DNA from: CAVYUC01 sp963816685
GTDB lineage: Bacteria; Bacteroidota; Bacteroidia; Bacteroidales; Prolixibacteraceae
Reading direction: 5' to 3'
DNA length: 64,000 nucleotides
Assembly (NCBI GenBank): GCA_963816685.1
Contig: CAWFMB010000033.1
Coordinates: forward strand, 1-64,000
Part shown: piece by piece, positions 36,070 to 44,836 of the stretch
Layout of the letters: the number at the start of each line of letters is the position of its first letter
Position numbering within the stretch: position 1 is the first letter of the stretch
The notes under the pieces: model-generated
Seen by the model: only the letters and a program-made list of their open reading frames with translations
Told to the model about the DNA's origin: nothing
Databases searched by the model: none
Translations under genes and position numbers: made by a program

Positions 36070-36363
36070 TTACCTATTTAGTAATGCAATACATTTATCA
36101 ATTTCCCGTACTATTTTATTTATTCTTTTTCTAGCCTCACCGTTCTCATCGGTTCCCGACAAAATGTGATTGGCTAATTTTAATTTTTCCTGTTTTCGAC
36201 CAATTTCTGCATTCTCCTGCTTCAGTGCATCCACTTCGTTTTTTAAGGCTTCAAGTTTTTCTTCCAGCTGTTTTTTTTCATTTTCCAGCTTATTACATTT
36301 CTGAAACACCTGCAATGTATTTGCCTTTAAATCATTAAGAAGCAAGCGATCTTCTTCGGTCAT
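36070..36363 (-). CDS. ZapB-like short coiled-coil protein
   Basis: 97 residues, nearly all coiled coil (KLENEKKQLEEKLEALKNEVDALKQENAE), with a short C-terminal basic part. Small coiled-coil proteins of this kind sit just upstream of zapA in many Bacteroidota and may play the role of ZapB, the ZapA partner (inference from context). Its TAA is followed at once, in the same frame, by the zapA start. The name zapB is not assigned because coiled-coil similarity alone is weak evidence. Confidence 0.75.
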   Translation of the reverse strand: MTEEDRLLLNDLKANTLQVFQKCNKLENEKKQLEEKLEALKNEVDALKQENAEIGRKQEKLKLANHILSGTDENGEARKRINKIVREIDKCIALLNR

Positions 36364-36475
36364 TTTTACTTCAATTCAGAGACAAAGTTAATATTTTTAA
36401 CCTATTGTAAAAACGTTTGCAATATATTGAAAAAAATAATAGTTCTATATCAGAAAACCGTGAATCGAAAAATTT

Positions 36476-36483
36476 TAAATTTG
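36476..36483 (+). promoter_or_regulatory. -7 box of the M23 peptidase-anmK operon
   Basis: TAAATTTG matches TAnnTTTG, 32 nt before the ATG at 36516. Confidence 0.45.
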
Positions 36484-36515
36484 CGTGTCATTGAAGATGA
36501 TGAAAGGTTGATTAA

Positions 36516-38219
36516 ATGAAGAAGTTACTGTTAATTCTAATTGTATTTTATTTTGTTAAAAGTAATGGACAAGAACGCTATTATTCCGATCCAGTTAAAA
36601 TGCCGTTGTTTTTGAGCGCCAGTTTTGGTGAATTAAGAAGCAATCATTTTCACTCCGGAATTGATATTAAAACTCAAGGCACAACAGGAATTCCGGTAAA
36701 TTCGGTGGCCGATGGTTTTATTTCGCGGATAGTGATTTCGTCTGCAGGTTTTGGAAAAGCAATTTATATTGATCACCCAAATGGAACGACAACTGTTTAT
36801 GGCCATCTCGACCATTTCAGAAAGGATATTGATAATTATGTAAAAGATTATCAATACAAAAAAGAATCATTTCGCATTGACTTTCAGCTTCCTGAAAACA
36901 AGTTTCCAGTTCTACAAAATGAAATCATTGCTTACAGTGGGAACAGTGGAAGTTCAGGTGGGCCACATTTGCATTTTGAAATCAGAGATACAAAGTCTGA
37001 AGAACCATTGAATCCATTGAGTTTTAATTTTCCGGTTGCCGATAATATCGCACCTAAAATTTATTCTTTACTTGTGGTGCCTTTAAATGAAACAGCGCAG
37101 GTAAATAATTCAATTTACAAAAAATCATTTCCTGTGGTTTTTTATGATGGTAAATTCCATTTAAATGATAATCCTGTAATACCCGTTTTCAACGAAGTTG
37201 GTTTTGCAATTCAAACCAACGATTTTTTAAATGGCGCAAATAATCCATGTGGTATTTATTCAATGCAATTAAAAATCGATGGCGAATTATATTTCACCAG
37301 CCTGATGGATCGGTTTTCTTTCAATAATTCGAGGGCAATAAACAGTTATATCGATTACAGTGAATTTATTCGATCCGGAAGAAGATTTCAAAAAACATGG
37401 ATTGACCCCGGAAACCCGTTGAATATTTACCATTATTCCAGAAACAGGGGAATCTATAATTTCAACGATGGAAATATTCACCACATCAGCATTATTTTAA
37501 AAGATACTTATGGAAATACTTCCTCACTTGATTTCAATGTTAAAAGCCATTCTACGAAAGTTGTTCGCCCTGAAGAAAAATACCTGGATTATTTTAGTTA
37601 CGACAAACAAAACAATTTTGAGGAAAATGATTTTCATTTGCTTTTACCTGAAGGAAGTTTATATACCGATTTAAAATTCAATTACAGGTCGAAACCGGGA
37701 GGAACCAAATTTTACTCGGATATTCATGTAATTGACAGTGACAGAATTCCTCTGAATAAAAATGCTGAAATTGAAATTAAATCGAAAAATTTGCCTGAAA
37801 TACTGCAGTCCAAAGTTGTTTTGGCAATAGTTGATACGCTTTCCGGCAGATTTGTTGCAGCAGGTGGAGAATTTGAAAATGGCTGGGTAAAATCATCCAT
37901 ACGAACATTCGGAAACTATGCTGTAACAGTAGATACTATACCTCCAAGGATCATTTCGCTGAGCATTGGATCAAATGCTTCTTTAACGGAATCGGAAAGA
38001 ATTCGGTTTCGCATTTCGGATGATTTGGCTGGCATAGATAAAATTGAAGGTTACATTGACGACAAATGGATTTTATTCGATTACGATGCGAAAAACAATT
38101 TAATCACCCATTATTTCGATGAAGAACGGTTTGAATTAAAAAAAAGACATGAATTCCTGTTGCGGGTAACCGACTACCGGGGAAATATCACCACTTATGA
38201 AAACACTTTCTGGAAATAG
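36516..38219 (+). CDS. M23 family metallopeptidase (LytM-type)
   Basis: Secreted, 567 residues: short signal peptide (MKKLLLILIVFYFVKSNG), then an M23 domain at about 25-165. Zn ligands are His46 and Asp50 in HSGID and His153 of HLHFE, with catalytic His97 in YGHLDH and His151; the GNSGSSGGPHLHFE signature is intact. The remaining 400 residues are beta-rich domains without a name recognised here. Predicted to cut peptidoglycan cross-bridges or bind septal wall. Its 3' end overlaps anmK by 23 nt, pairing wall hydrolysis with amino-sugar recycling. Confidence 0.92.
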   Translation: MKKLLLILIVFYFVKSNGQERYYSDPVKMPLFLSASFGELRSNHFHSGIDIKTQGTTGIPVNSVADGFISRIVISSAGFGKAIYIDHPNGTTTVYGHLDHFRKDIDNYVKDYQYKKESFRIDFQLPENKFPVLQNEIIAYSGNSGSSGGPHLHFEIRDTKSEEPLNPLSFNFPVADNIAPKIYSLLVVPLNETAQVNNSIYKKSFPVVFYDGKFHLNDNPVIPVFNEVGFAIQTNDFLNGANNPCGIYSMQLKIDGELYFTSLMDRFSFNNSRAINSYIDYSEFIRSGRRFQKTWIDPGNPLNIYHYSRNRGIYNFNDGNIHHISIILKDTYGNTSSLDFNVKSHSTKVVRPEEKYLDYFSYDKQNNFEENDFHLLLPEGSLYTDLKFNYRSKPGGTKFYSDIHVIDSDRIPLNKNAEIEIKSKNLPEILQSKVVLAIVDTLSGRFVAAGGEFENGWVKSSIRTFGNYAVTVDTIPPRIISLSIGSNASLTESERIRFRISDDLAGIDKIEGYIDDKWILFDYDAKNNLITHYFDEERFELKKRHEFLLRVTDYRGNITTYENTFWK

Positions 38220-39267
38220 CTATAAAATAATAGGTGCTATGTCAGGAACTTCGCTCGACGGTCTGGATATCGCTGCAGCTGAATTCCGACAGGAAAAGGG
38301 AAAATGGGATTTCGGAATTATTGCTGCAGAAACAGTTTCATATTCTCATGAATGGCGTAAAAAATTAATAAATGCCCCTACCCTTTCCGGAGAAAAATTA
38401 ATGAAACTTCATGTTGAATACGGAACCTGGATTGGTGAAAAGATTTCAGATTTTTCAGGGAAAATTCAATTTAACCCTCATTTGATTGCTTCACATGGTC
38501 ATACTATTTTTCACCAACCGGAAAATAAATTTACATTTCAACTTGGAAACGGGCATTCAATAGCTGCAAAAACAGGAATTACAACTATAGCCGATTTTCG
38601 TTCAGGAGATGTTGCCCTGGGCGGACAAGGTGCGCCTTTAGTTCCCGCCGGTGATCATTTACTTTTCCATGAATATAATTACTGCCTGAATTTAGGCGGT
38701 TTTGCTAATATTTCTTTCGAAGAAGATAAAAAACGAAAGGCTTTCGATATTTGCCCGGTCAATTTCATTTTGAATTATTTTGCAGAAAAAAAAGGCCTCT
38801 TGTTCGATACAGATGGCTATCTTGGAAAAGCAGGAAAAATTCTACCTGATTTATTGATAAAACTGAATGAAATTTCATTTTACAAAATTCAATCCCCAAA
38901 ATCATTGGGTAGAGAATGGATGGAAACAGTTTTTTTGCCCATTCTCATTTCTTCCGATTCTTCTGATTCTGATACATTACGTACAGTTTATGAACATATT
39001 GCAATTCAAATTTCAAAATGGATTACAAGAGACAAACAAGTTCTGGTAACTGGTGGCGGTGCATACAATACATTTCTTATTGAATTAATCCAAAATAAAA
39101 CTGCTGCCAGAATTGTAATTCCGTCTACTGAATTGGTCAATTACAAAGAGGCATTAATTTTTGCTTTCCTTGGACTTTTAAAATTTAAGCGAAAAATAAA
39201 TTGCTATGCTTCAGTAACCGGTGCAAAAAACGACAGTTGTACCGGAATAATTTTTACTTCTGCTTAA
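38197..39267 (+). CDS. anmK: anhydro-N-acetylmuramic acid kinase
   Basis: Converts 1,6-anhydro-MurNAc from peptidoglycan turnover to MurNAc-6-phosphate using ATP. 356 residues of the AnmK family: N-terminal GAMSGTSLDGLDIA, SHGHTIFHQP, GQGAPLVPAGDHLLF, NLGGFANIS, FDICPVNF and VTGGGAYN in the ATP-binding half. The ATG at 38197 overlaps the end of the M23 peptidase gene by 23 nt, so the two are co-transcribed and probably translationally coupled. Confidence 0.95.
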   Translation: MKTLSGNSYKIIGAMSGTSLDGLDIAAAEFRQEKGKWDFGIIAAETVSYSHEWRKKLINAPTLSGEKLMKLHVEYGTWIGEKISDFSGKIQFNPHLIASHGHTIFHQPENKFTFQLGNGHSIAAKTGITTIADFRSGDVALGGQGAPLVPAGDHLLFHEYNYCLNLGGFANISFEEDKKRKAFDICPVNFILNYFAEKKGLLFDTDGYLGKAGKILPDLLIKLNEISFYKIQSPKSLGREWMETVFLPILISSDSSDSDTLRTVYEHIAIQISKWITRDKQVLVTGGGAYNTFLIELIQNKTAARIVIPSTELVNYKEALIFAFLGLLKFKRKINCYASVTGAKNDSCTGIIFTSA

Positions 39268-39505
39268 ATATTGCCTTCTTTAATCTTATCTGGCTGATAA
39301 TAAAAGAATTATTTTCTTATTTTGCATTTAACAGTACTAACTTTTATCAACCATAAAACTCATTCATTCAGCATATTAAAAATTATATAGAAATAAATTT
39401 GTTTTCATAAAGGCTTGTTTTATAAGCGATAACTTTATTTTTCAGCAACATTCGAGGCGGTACAAGTGTTATCAGGATAAAATATGAACGCAAAATAGCA
39501 GTTTT

Positions 39506-40552
39506 ATGAAATCAACAATATGTATTTTCAAAAGCTTGCTGGTTGCAGGTATATTCCTCTTTTCTTCGTGCATCGATGAACATTTGGAAGTTCCAAACGG
39601 TGTTAAACTTACGCTAAAAACCAGCCATTCCGCTGTTCTAAAAAATTTTTATGCAGATTCGGTGATAATTGATGAAGCATTTATTGGTGTGAATAATATC
39701 AATTTTAAACCTTCCGGAAAAGGAATTCCTGATTATCCTGAGAAAATTGTAATGCGGGGACCCTATTATTTTAATTTAATTGAAGGTGATTCAAATCCTG
39801 AAATTAAATGGATAGCTGTAGATCCAGGTTTGTACAAAAAAATAGAGATTGAGACTTCGCCCACACTTCAGGGCAGAAACACAATGATTATAGAAGGTAC
39901 AATTAAATGGACGGGAAGAAGAAAGAATACACCATTTGAGTTTTCCACCAAAAATAATTTCAAAATTGCTGTTGAAAACAACAAGGGAATTCAGATAAAG
40001 GAAGATGATGTTTCCGAGCTGCTGGTGTATTTTGATCTCTCTTCTGTATTGCAGGATATAAATCTTTTATCGGGTAAGATTAACGAAAACGGGAAATTAA
40101 TTATTAATGATGATAATAATGCGGATGTTATAAAATTGTTGAATATAAAGTTAACTGCATACAGCAGGTTTTTAAGCATGAATGATTTCAGTAAGGGATT
40201 GTTCGACAATGATGACGCAAAACCCGGAACAGGCGACATGGATAATGACAGCAATAATGAAAGTAACAATGAAGAAACCACCAGTGAAAATTCAAATACA
40301 CAAAAAGAAAATCCGGGCAGAAGGTCTTCAAATGAACCCGGAAATGTAGATGATAAAAATAAGAACAATAACGGGAACAATGAAGCACCTGAAGATGGAA
40401 ATACCCCTAAAAAAAATCCTGCGGACAAAAATAAAGAAGAGCCAGGTACCAGTAATACAAAGAATGTTAATACCAGGGATAATGATACTGGTATTAAATC
40501 AGTTAATAGTAAAAAGAATGGTATAAACCTGTCAATGAAACACATCGGTTAG
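39506..40552 (+). CDS. lipoprotein with Asn/Glu/Lys-rich disordered tail
   Basis: 348 residues, function unknown. N-terminal lipoprotein signal (LLVAGIFLFSSC, lipobox Cys near residue 22). Residues about 30-225 form a beta-rich domain (GVKLTLKTSHSAVL ... IMRGPYYFNLIEG ... LLVYFDLSSVL), similar in layout to other surface lipoproteins of Bacteroidota but without a family confidently recognised. Residues about 235-335 are low-complexity and very rich in Asn, Asp, Glu, Ser and Lys (DNDSNNESNNEETTSEN), presumably unstructured. Followed by an outer-membrane barrel gene on the same strand 67 nt later. Confidence 0.75.
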   Translation: MKSTICIFKSLLVAGIFLFSSCIDEHLEVPNGVKLTLKTSHSAVLKNFYADSVIIDEAFIGVNNINFKPSGKGIPDYPEKIVMRGPYYFNLIEGDSNPEIKWIAVDPGLYKKIEIETSPTLQGRNTMIIEGTIKWTGRRKNTPFEFSTKNNFKIAVENNKGIQIKEDDVSELLVYFDLSSVLQDINLLSGKINENGKLIINDDNNADVIKLLNIKLTAYSRFLSMNDFSKGLFDNDDAKPGTGDMDNDSNNESNNEETTSENSNTQKENPGRRSSNEPGNVDDKNKNNNGNNEAPEDGNTPKKNPADKNKEEPGTSNTKNVNTRDNDTGIKSVNSKKNGINLSMKHIG

Positions 40553-40619
40553 AAAATTAATAATTCAAAAATTTCGGCTGTTGCTAATATCGGCTTATTG
40601 AAAATAAATGTGGTATAAA

Positions 40620-41228
40620 ATGAAAAGATTTGATATTGTTTTTATTGGCTTCTTATTTTTTTTGAACGCTGCAAATGCGCAGTTTTCTGTTGCACCACAA
40701 TTTGGATTAAGTTATGCGAAATTTGGTGGAGATCTTACTAATGCAAGGTATATTCCAAAAATAAGATACGGTCTGATTGCAAACCTTCCGTTTAACGAAT
40801 CATTTTCATTTCAACCCGGAATAATGTTTAACGGAAAAGGAACTTCATTGTACTATGACGAAACAGATGAAGATGCACTTGTTCTGAATTATCTTGAATT
40901 TCCACTCAATGCAGTATTAAATGCCGATCTTGACATTGGAACCCTTCAGTTTTATTTTGGTCCATATCTGGCTTTCGCTTATAACGGAAAATACAAATAC
41001 CTGTCGGATGAAAATGGGTTAACAGAAAAAATCAGTATTGGAACTTCCCCTGAAGATGAAATAAAACCAACTGATCTGGGATTGAATATTGGCGCGGGAT
41101 ATTTGTTTGAAGGAATTCAGGTACATGGAGGTTTCAGTGGTTCATTCTCTAATATTTCAAACGAAAAAGACGATCGTTTATTAAATGTTCTTATCACAAT
41201 TTCAATGGCTTACTTTTTCGAGTTTTAA
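40620..41228 (+). CDS. outer-membrane beta-barrel protein (PorT-like)
   Basis: 202 residues from the ATG at 40620, which begins the signal peptide MKRFDIVFIGFLFFLNAANA. Mature part is a small beta barrel with alternating amphipathic strands (FSVAPQFGLSYAKFGG, FSFQPGIMFNGKGTSLYY, GLNIGAGYLFEGIQVHGGFSGSF) and ends in the aromatic MAYFFEF, as expected for insertion by BAM. Resembles the PorT/outer-membrane barrel family common in Bacteroidota. Role unknown; it may be linked to the upstream lipoprotein. Confidence 0.82.
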   Translation: MKRFDIVFIGFLFFLNAANAQFSVAPQFGLSYAKFGGDLTNARYIPKIRYGLIANLPFNESFSFQPGIMFNGKGTSLYYDETDEDALVLNYLEFPLNAVLNADLDIGTLQFYFGPYLAFAYNGKYKYLSDENGLTEKISIGTSPEDEIKPTDLGLNIGAGYLFEGIQVHGGFSGSFSNISNEKDDRLLNVLITISMAYFFEF

Positions 41229-41428
41229 TCAAAAAACACACATCTTCATACTTCCTGTTTATTTCTCGATATGATAAAATGTTATCATTTTGATAATGCC
41301 TTGCAGTATTTACTTTTTGATGCTGTTCTGAAAACTTGCATGTTAGGGATGTAGTCTGTAAAATGCACAATTTTTGTACAATCAGGTTCTTAATCTGTAA
41401 ACATTGTAGAAGTTTTAAAATATTAAAT

Positions 41429-42394
41429 ATGGACTTTGCAACAAAAGTTAAATTAAACAATGGAATTGAAATGCCTACCCTGGGATTGGGCGTTTTTAAA
41501 TTGAAAAATGGAGGAGAAGTTGAAAATGCTGTAAAAACAGCCTTGCTAAATGGTTACAGAAACATTGATACTGCGGCATCATATCATAATGAAAAAGGTG
41601 TTGGGATAGGAATAAAAGCCAGTGGTGTGCCTCGGGAAGAGATTTTCATAACTTCGAAGGTAGATAATAATGATCAGGGATTTGAATCAACAATAGCGGG
41701 ATTTCACAAAAGTCTGAAAAAATTACAAACCAATTATCTTGATCTTTATCTGATTCATTGGCCAAAAGGTAAAAAGTCGCTTGAAACCTGGAGAGCAATG
41801 GAAGAATTATATAAAAACGGATTGGTCAGGGCTATTGGAGTGTGCAATTTCCAAATCCATCATCTCGAATATTTACTATCCGAATGTCAGATAGTCCCGG
41901 CTGTGAACCAGGTTGAAGTTCATCCTGAATTTACACGACCTGAACTTCATAATTTCTGCCGCGAACATAACATACAAATTGAAGCCTGGAGTCCATTGAT
42001 GCAGGGTTCTGCAATTAAAATCCAGCAAATAAAGGCATTGGCCGTGAAATACAACAGAGCTCCCAGCCAGATCATATTAAACTGGCATCTCAGAAATGGA
42101 AGAATCGTTATTCCAAAATCAAAAAATCCTGATCGAATTATTTCCAATGCTGATATTTATAATTTCCAAATGGAGAAAAATGATTTGAAGATTATTGATA
42201 ATCTTAATAAAAACAGATCCCTAAATCCTTATAAGGAAAGAATTTCCTATTTACTTGAAATGATTTCAAAACAGAAACAAAATAAAACCTTGTTTATTTT
42301 GCTTTTTAAAGCTTTAATGAACAGAGTTAAAAGAGATTTAACAACACCTGTTTTTGAAAAAGCAAATTCAAAATTTGAAACAATAAAAGACTAA
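41429..42394 (+). CDS. cytosolic aldo/keto reductase
   Basis: 321 residues from the ATG at 41429; the open frame upstream is not conserved. Complete NADPH-dependent AKR barrel: MPTLGLGVFKLK start, catalytic Asp/Tyr in NIDTAASYHNEKGVG, Lys in EIFITSKVDN, His in LYLIHWP, then GVCNFQIHHLEYLL, VNQVEVHPEF and the cofactor loop IVIPKSKNPDRI. Related to 2,5-diketo-D-gluconate reductase and general aldehyde reductases. Unlike most members (about 275 residues) it carries an extra C-terminal tail of about 45 residues (LEMISKQKQNKTLFILLF ...) that is basic and partly hydrophobic. Substrate not predictable. Confidence 0.9.
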   Translation: MDFATKVKLNNGIEMPTLGLGVFKLKNGGEVENAVKTALLNGYRNIDTAASYHNEKGVGIGIKASGVPREEIFITSKVDNNDQGFESTIAGFHKSLKKLQTNYLDLYLIHWPKGKKSLETWRAMEELYKNGLVRAIGVCNFQIHHLEYLLSECQIVPAVNQVEVHPEFTRPELHNFCREHNIQIEAWSPLMQGSAIKIQQIKALAVKYNRAPSQIILNWHLRNGRIVIPKSKNPDRIISNADIYNFQMEKNDLKIIDNLNKNRSLNPYKERISYLLEMISKQKQNKTLFILLFKALMNRVKRDLTTPVFEKANSKFETIKD

Positions 42395-42539
42395 AATCCG
42401 GTGTTTCTTACATTTATCATATTTCGCAAACAGATTTAATAAAACATTCACGGATAGAATTACAAATTCTTACATTGTGTTCATTTCTCCGTTAACTACG
42501 AAACTTTGTTAAAAACACAGGCAGGTTTTCTGAAATAAT

Positions 42540-42547
42540 TATATTTG
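42540..42547 (+). promoter_or_regulatory. -7 box of the C69 dipeptidase gene
   Basis: TATATTTG matches TAnnTTTG, 29 nt before the ATG at 42577. Confidence 0.45.
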
Positions 42548-42576
42548 CTACCCTGAAAAAATTAAAACAAAGTATA

Positions 42577-44271
42577 ATGAATAAAAAAGCTTCAGTTACC
42601 GGAATATTTGTCTTTATATTCCTGCTTTTAAATTACCAGGTTTCAAACGGGTGCACCAATTTTCTGATAAGTAAGGGAGCTTCGGTTGATGGTTCTACAT
42701 TTATTACATATGCTGCCGATTCTCACACATTATATGGCGAATTATATTATCAGCTGGCACAAGATTATCCGAGGGGTGCCATGCGCGATATATATGAATG
42801 GGATACCGGCAAGTATTTGGGCAAAATTTCTCAACCTTCTCATACCTTCAGTGTAATTGGAAATATCAATGAATTTCAGGTGGCAATTGGCGAAACCACA
42901 TTTGGCGGTCGCAGCGAACTGGCAACACAAAGTGGAGCAATATTGGATTATGGAAGTTTGATTTATGTGGCTCTTCAACGGGCAAAAACCGCCCGTGAAG
43001 CCATTGAAATAATGACTGACCTTGTTGAGGAATACGGATATTACAGTTCGGGAGAGTCGTTTTCAATTGCAGACCCGGAAGAGGTGTGGATTCTCGAAAT
43101 GATTGGAAAAGGTGAAGGTGAAAAAGGAGCAGTCTGGGTAGCAGCCCGAATACCGGATGGTTACATTAGCGGACATGCTAATCAGGCTCGAATTACAACT
43201 TTTCCATTAAATGATTCTGACAATTACAAATATTCAAAAGATGTAATCTCTTTTGCCCGGGAAAAAGGATGGTTTACAGGAACAAATAAAGATTTCAGTT
43301 TTTCTGACGTTTATGCCCCGGTTGATTTTGGCGGAGCACGTTTTTGCGATGCACGTGTATGGGCAGGTTTCAATAAAGTAGCTGATGGAATGAATAAATA
43401 TGCAGACTATGCCAAAGGAATTATTGAACATTCAGGTGAGAATAAATATGCATCAAACCGACTGCCATTATGGATTAAACCCAATAAAAAACTGACTGTG
43501 CAGGATGTTATGGGAATGATGCGCGACCATTTCGAGGGAACTGAACTTGATATGACCAAAGACATCGGAGCAGGTCCATACCAACTTCCTTACCGTTGGA
43601 GAAATCTCACCTGGGAAGTTGATTCTGTTGAATATTGCAACGAAAGGGCAATTTCGACCCAGCAAACCGGTTTTTCCTTTGTGGCACAATGCAGAAACTG
43701 GCTGCCCAATCCAATCGGTGGTATTCTTTGGTTTGGGGTTGATGATACATACAGCACCTGCTATGCACCAATGTATTGCGGTATTACTGACATTCCTGAA
43801 AGTTTTGCAGTTGGTAACGGCGATATGCTAACCTACAGCGAAACCTCAGCATTCTGGACATTTAATCTTGTCACAAACCTTACTTACCTGCGCTACGACA
43901 GTATGATTGCTGATGTACAAAAAGTTCAGCAAAAACTGGAAAATCAATTTGTAACATTTGTACCTGCAGTTGATAAAGCAGCTGAAAATCTATACAATAC
44001 ATCAGGTGAAGAAATGGCCCGCAGGTTTATCACTGAATTTTCGGTAAATGAAGCAAATAAAATGACTAAAACCTGGAAAAAACTGGGTCAGTATCTTTTG
44101 GTGAAATACATCGACGGAAATATCAAACGTGAAAAAGATGGTACATTTGAACGAACGGAATTTGGAATGGCGACTGGACCGTTAATGCCTGGCTATCCCG
44201 AATGGTGGTATGAAGCCATTGTAAACAGCACTGGCGATAAATTAAAAGTTATTGGTTCAGCAGGTCATTGA
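42577..44271 (+). CDS. C69 family dipeptidase (secreted Ntn hydrolase)
   Basis: 564 residues: signal peptide (MNKKASVTGIFVFIFLLL ... SNG) followed directly by the conserved CTNFLISKGASVDGS. Cys26 would become the N-terminal nucleophile after processing. Further family blocks: TYAADSHTLYGELY, VAIGETTFGGR, ISGHANQARIT, FSFSDVYAPVDFGGARFCDARVW, DHFEGTELDMTKDIGAGPY. C69 enzymes are broad-specificity dipeptidases; here the enzyme is probably periplasmic, feeding amino acids from peptide breakdown. Single gene. Confidence 0.92.
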   Translation: MNKKASVTGIFVFIFLLLNYQVSNGCTNFLISKGASVDGSTFITYAADSHTLYGELYYQLAQDYPRGAMRDIYEWDTGKYLGKISQPSHTFSVIGNINEFQVAIGETTFGGRSELATQSGAILDYGSLIYVALQRAKTAREAIEIMTDLVEEYGYYSSGESFSIADPEEVWILEMIGKGEGEKGAVWVAARIPDGYISGHANQARITTFPLNDSDNYKYSKDVISFAREKGWFTGTNKDFSFSDVYAPVDFGGARFCDARVWAGFNKVADGMNKYADYAKGIIEHSGENKYASNRLPLWIKPNKKLTVQDVMGMMRDHFEGTELDMTKDIGAGPYQLPYRWRNLTWEVDSVEYCNERAISTQQTGFSFVAQCRNWLPNPIGGILWFGVDDTYSTCYAPMYCGITDIPESFAVGNGDMLTYSETSAFWTFNLVTNLTYLRYDSMIADVQKVQQKLENQFVTFVPAVDKAAENLYNTSGEEMARRFITEFSVNEANKMTKTWKKLGQYLLVKYIDGNIKREKDGTFERTEFGMATGPLMPGYPEWWYEAIVNSTGDKLKVIGSAGH

Positions 44272-44349
44272 TTGATAATTATTTGACCAGTCATATCAAC
44301 TAAATTTAAAATAGGCTGAATTATTCATTTATGTTATTAAAAAAAATAC

Positions 44350-44357
44350 TATTTTTG
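44350..44357 (+). promoter_or_regulatory. rplS -7 promoter box
   Basis: TATTTTTG matches TAnnTTTG. The transcription start would fall at about 44361, right at the foot of the leader hairpin. Confidence 0.5.
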
Positions 44358-44359
44358 CG

Positions 44360-44400
44360 CCGGTTTTTAAGCAATCTCTTACCGGAAAGGTAACATTGCC
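44360..44400 (+). promoter_or_regulatory. structured rplS leader (possible L19 autoregulation element)
   Basis: CCGG-(TTTT bulge)-TAAG (44360-44371) pairs with CTTACCGG (44378-44385) around a 6-nt loop. A second small hairpin GGTA-ACAT-TGCC follows (44389-44400), ending 23 nt before the rplS ATG. Ribosomal-protein leaders often bind the protein product; whether this one binds L19 is inference. No T-run follows, so it is not a terminator. Confidence 0.45.
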
Positions 44401-44423
44401 AACATTAATTTAAATTTTCTGAA

Positions 44424-44771
44424 ATGGACTTAATAAAAGTAGTTGAGAACGAATTCGCGATTAAAAATGACCTTCCCAAATTTATTGCAGGGGATACAAT
44501 AACCGTATCTTATAAAATCAGGGAGGGAAACAAAGAGAGAATACAGAACTTCAGAGGCGTTGTAATCCAAATTCATGGGAAAGAACACAACAAAACCTTT
44601 ACAGTTCGTAAAATGTCCGGGAATGTTGGCGTAGAGCGTATTTTCCCAGTTGGTTCCCCGTTTATTGATAGTGTTGAAATAAATAAACGTGGTAAAGTAC
44701 GTCGTAAAAGATTATTTTATTTACGCGAATTAACAGGTAAAAAAGCGCGTATTAAAGAAAGAAGATTTTAA
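44424..44771 (+). CDS. rplS: 50S ribosomal protein L19
   Basis: 115 residues, full-length L19 located at the interface of the ribosomal subunits. Recognised by FIAGDTITVSYKIREGNKERIQNFRGVVIQIHG, the family signature KMSGNVGVERIFPVGSPFIDSVE, and the basic end GKVRRKRLFYLRELTGKKARIKERRF. Stands alone here rather than with trmD-rpsP as in Proteobacteria. Strong -7 box and structured leader upstream, terminator downstream. Confidence 0.97.
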   Translation: MDLIKVVENEFAIKNDLPKFIAGDTITVSYKIREGNKERIQNFRGVVIQIHGKEHNKTFTVRKMSGNVGVERIFPVGSPFIDSVEINKRGKVRRKRLFYLRELTGKKARIKERRF

Positions 44772-44792
44772 GTAAAAATTTTAAATAATAAG

Positions 44793-44819
44793 AAGGTCTC
44801 TGAAACAGAGGCCTTTTTT
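44793..44819 (+). terminator. rplS rho-independent terminator
   Basis: AAGGTCTCTG pairs with CAGAGGCCTT (one T-G wobble) around an AAA loop, followed by TTTTT, 22 nt after the stop. Its right end is 18 nt from the stop of the convergent sulfatase. Confidence 0.88.
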
Positions 44820-44836
44820 ATTTCCTTTCATTGGTT

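Noticed and set aside
39991..40545. 184-codon antisense frame over the lipoprotein tail
   Set aside because: Shadow of the low-complexity Asn/Glu/Lys-rich coding sequence.
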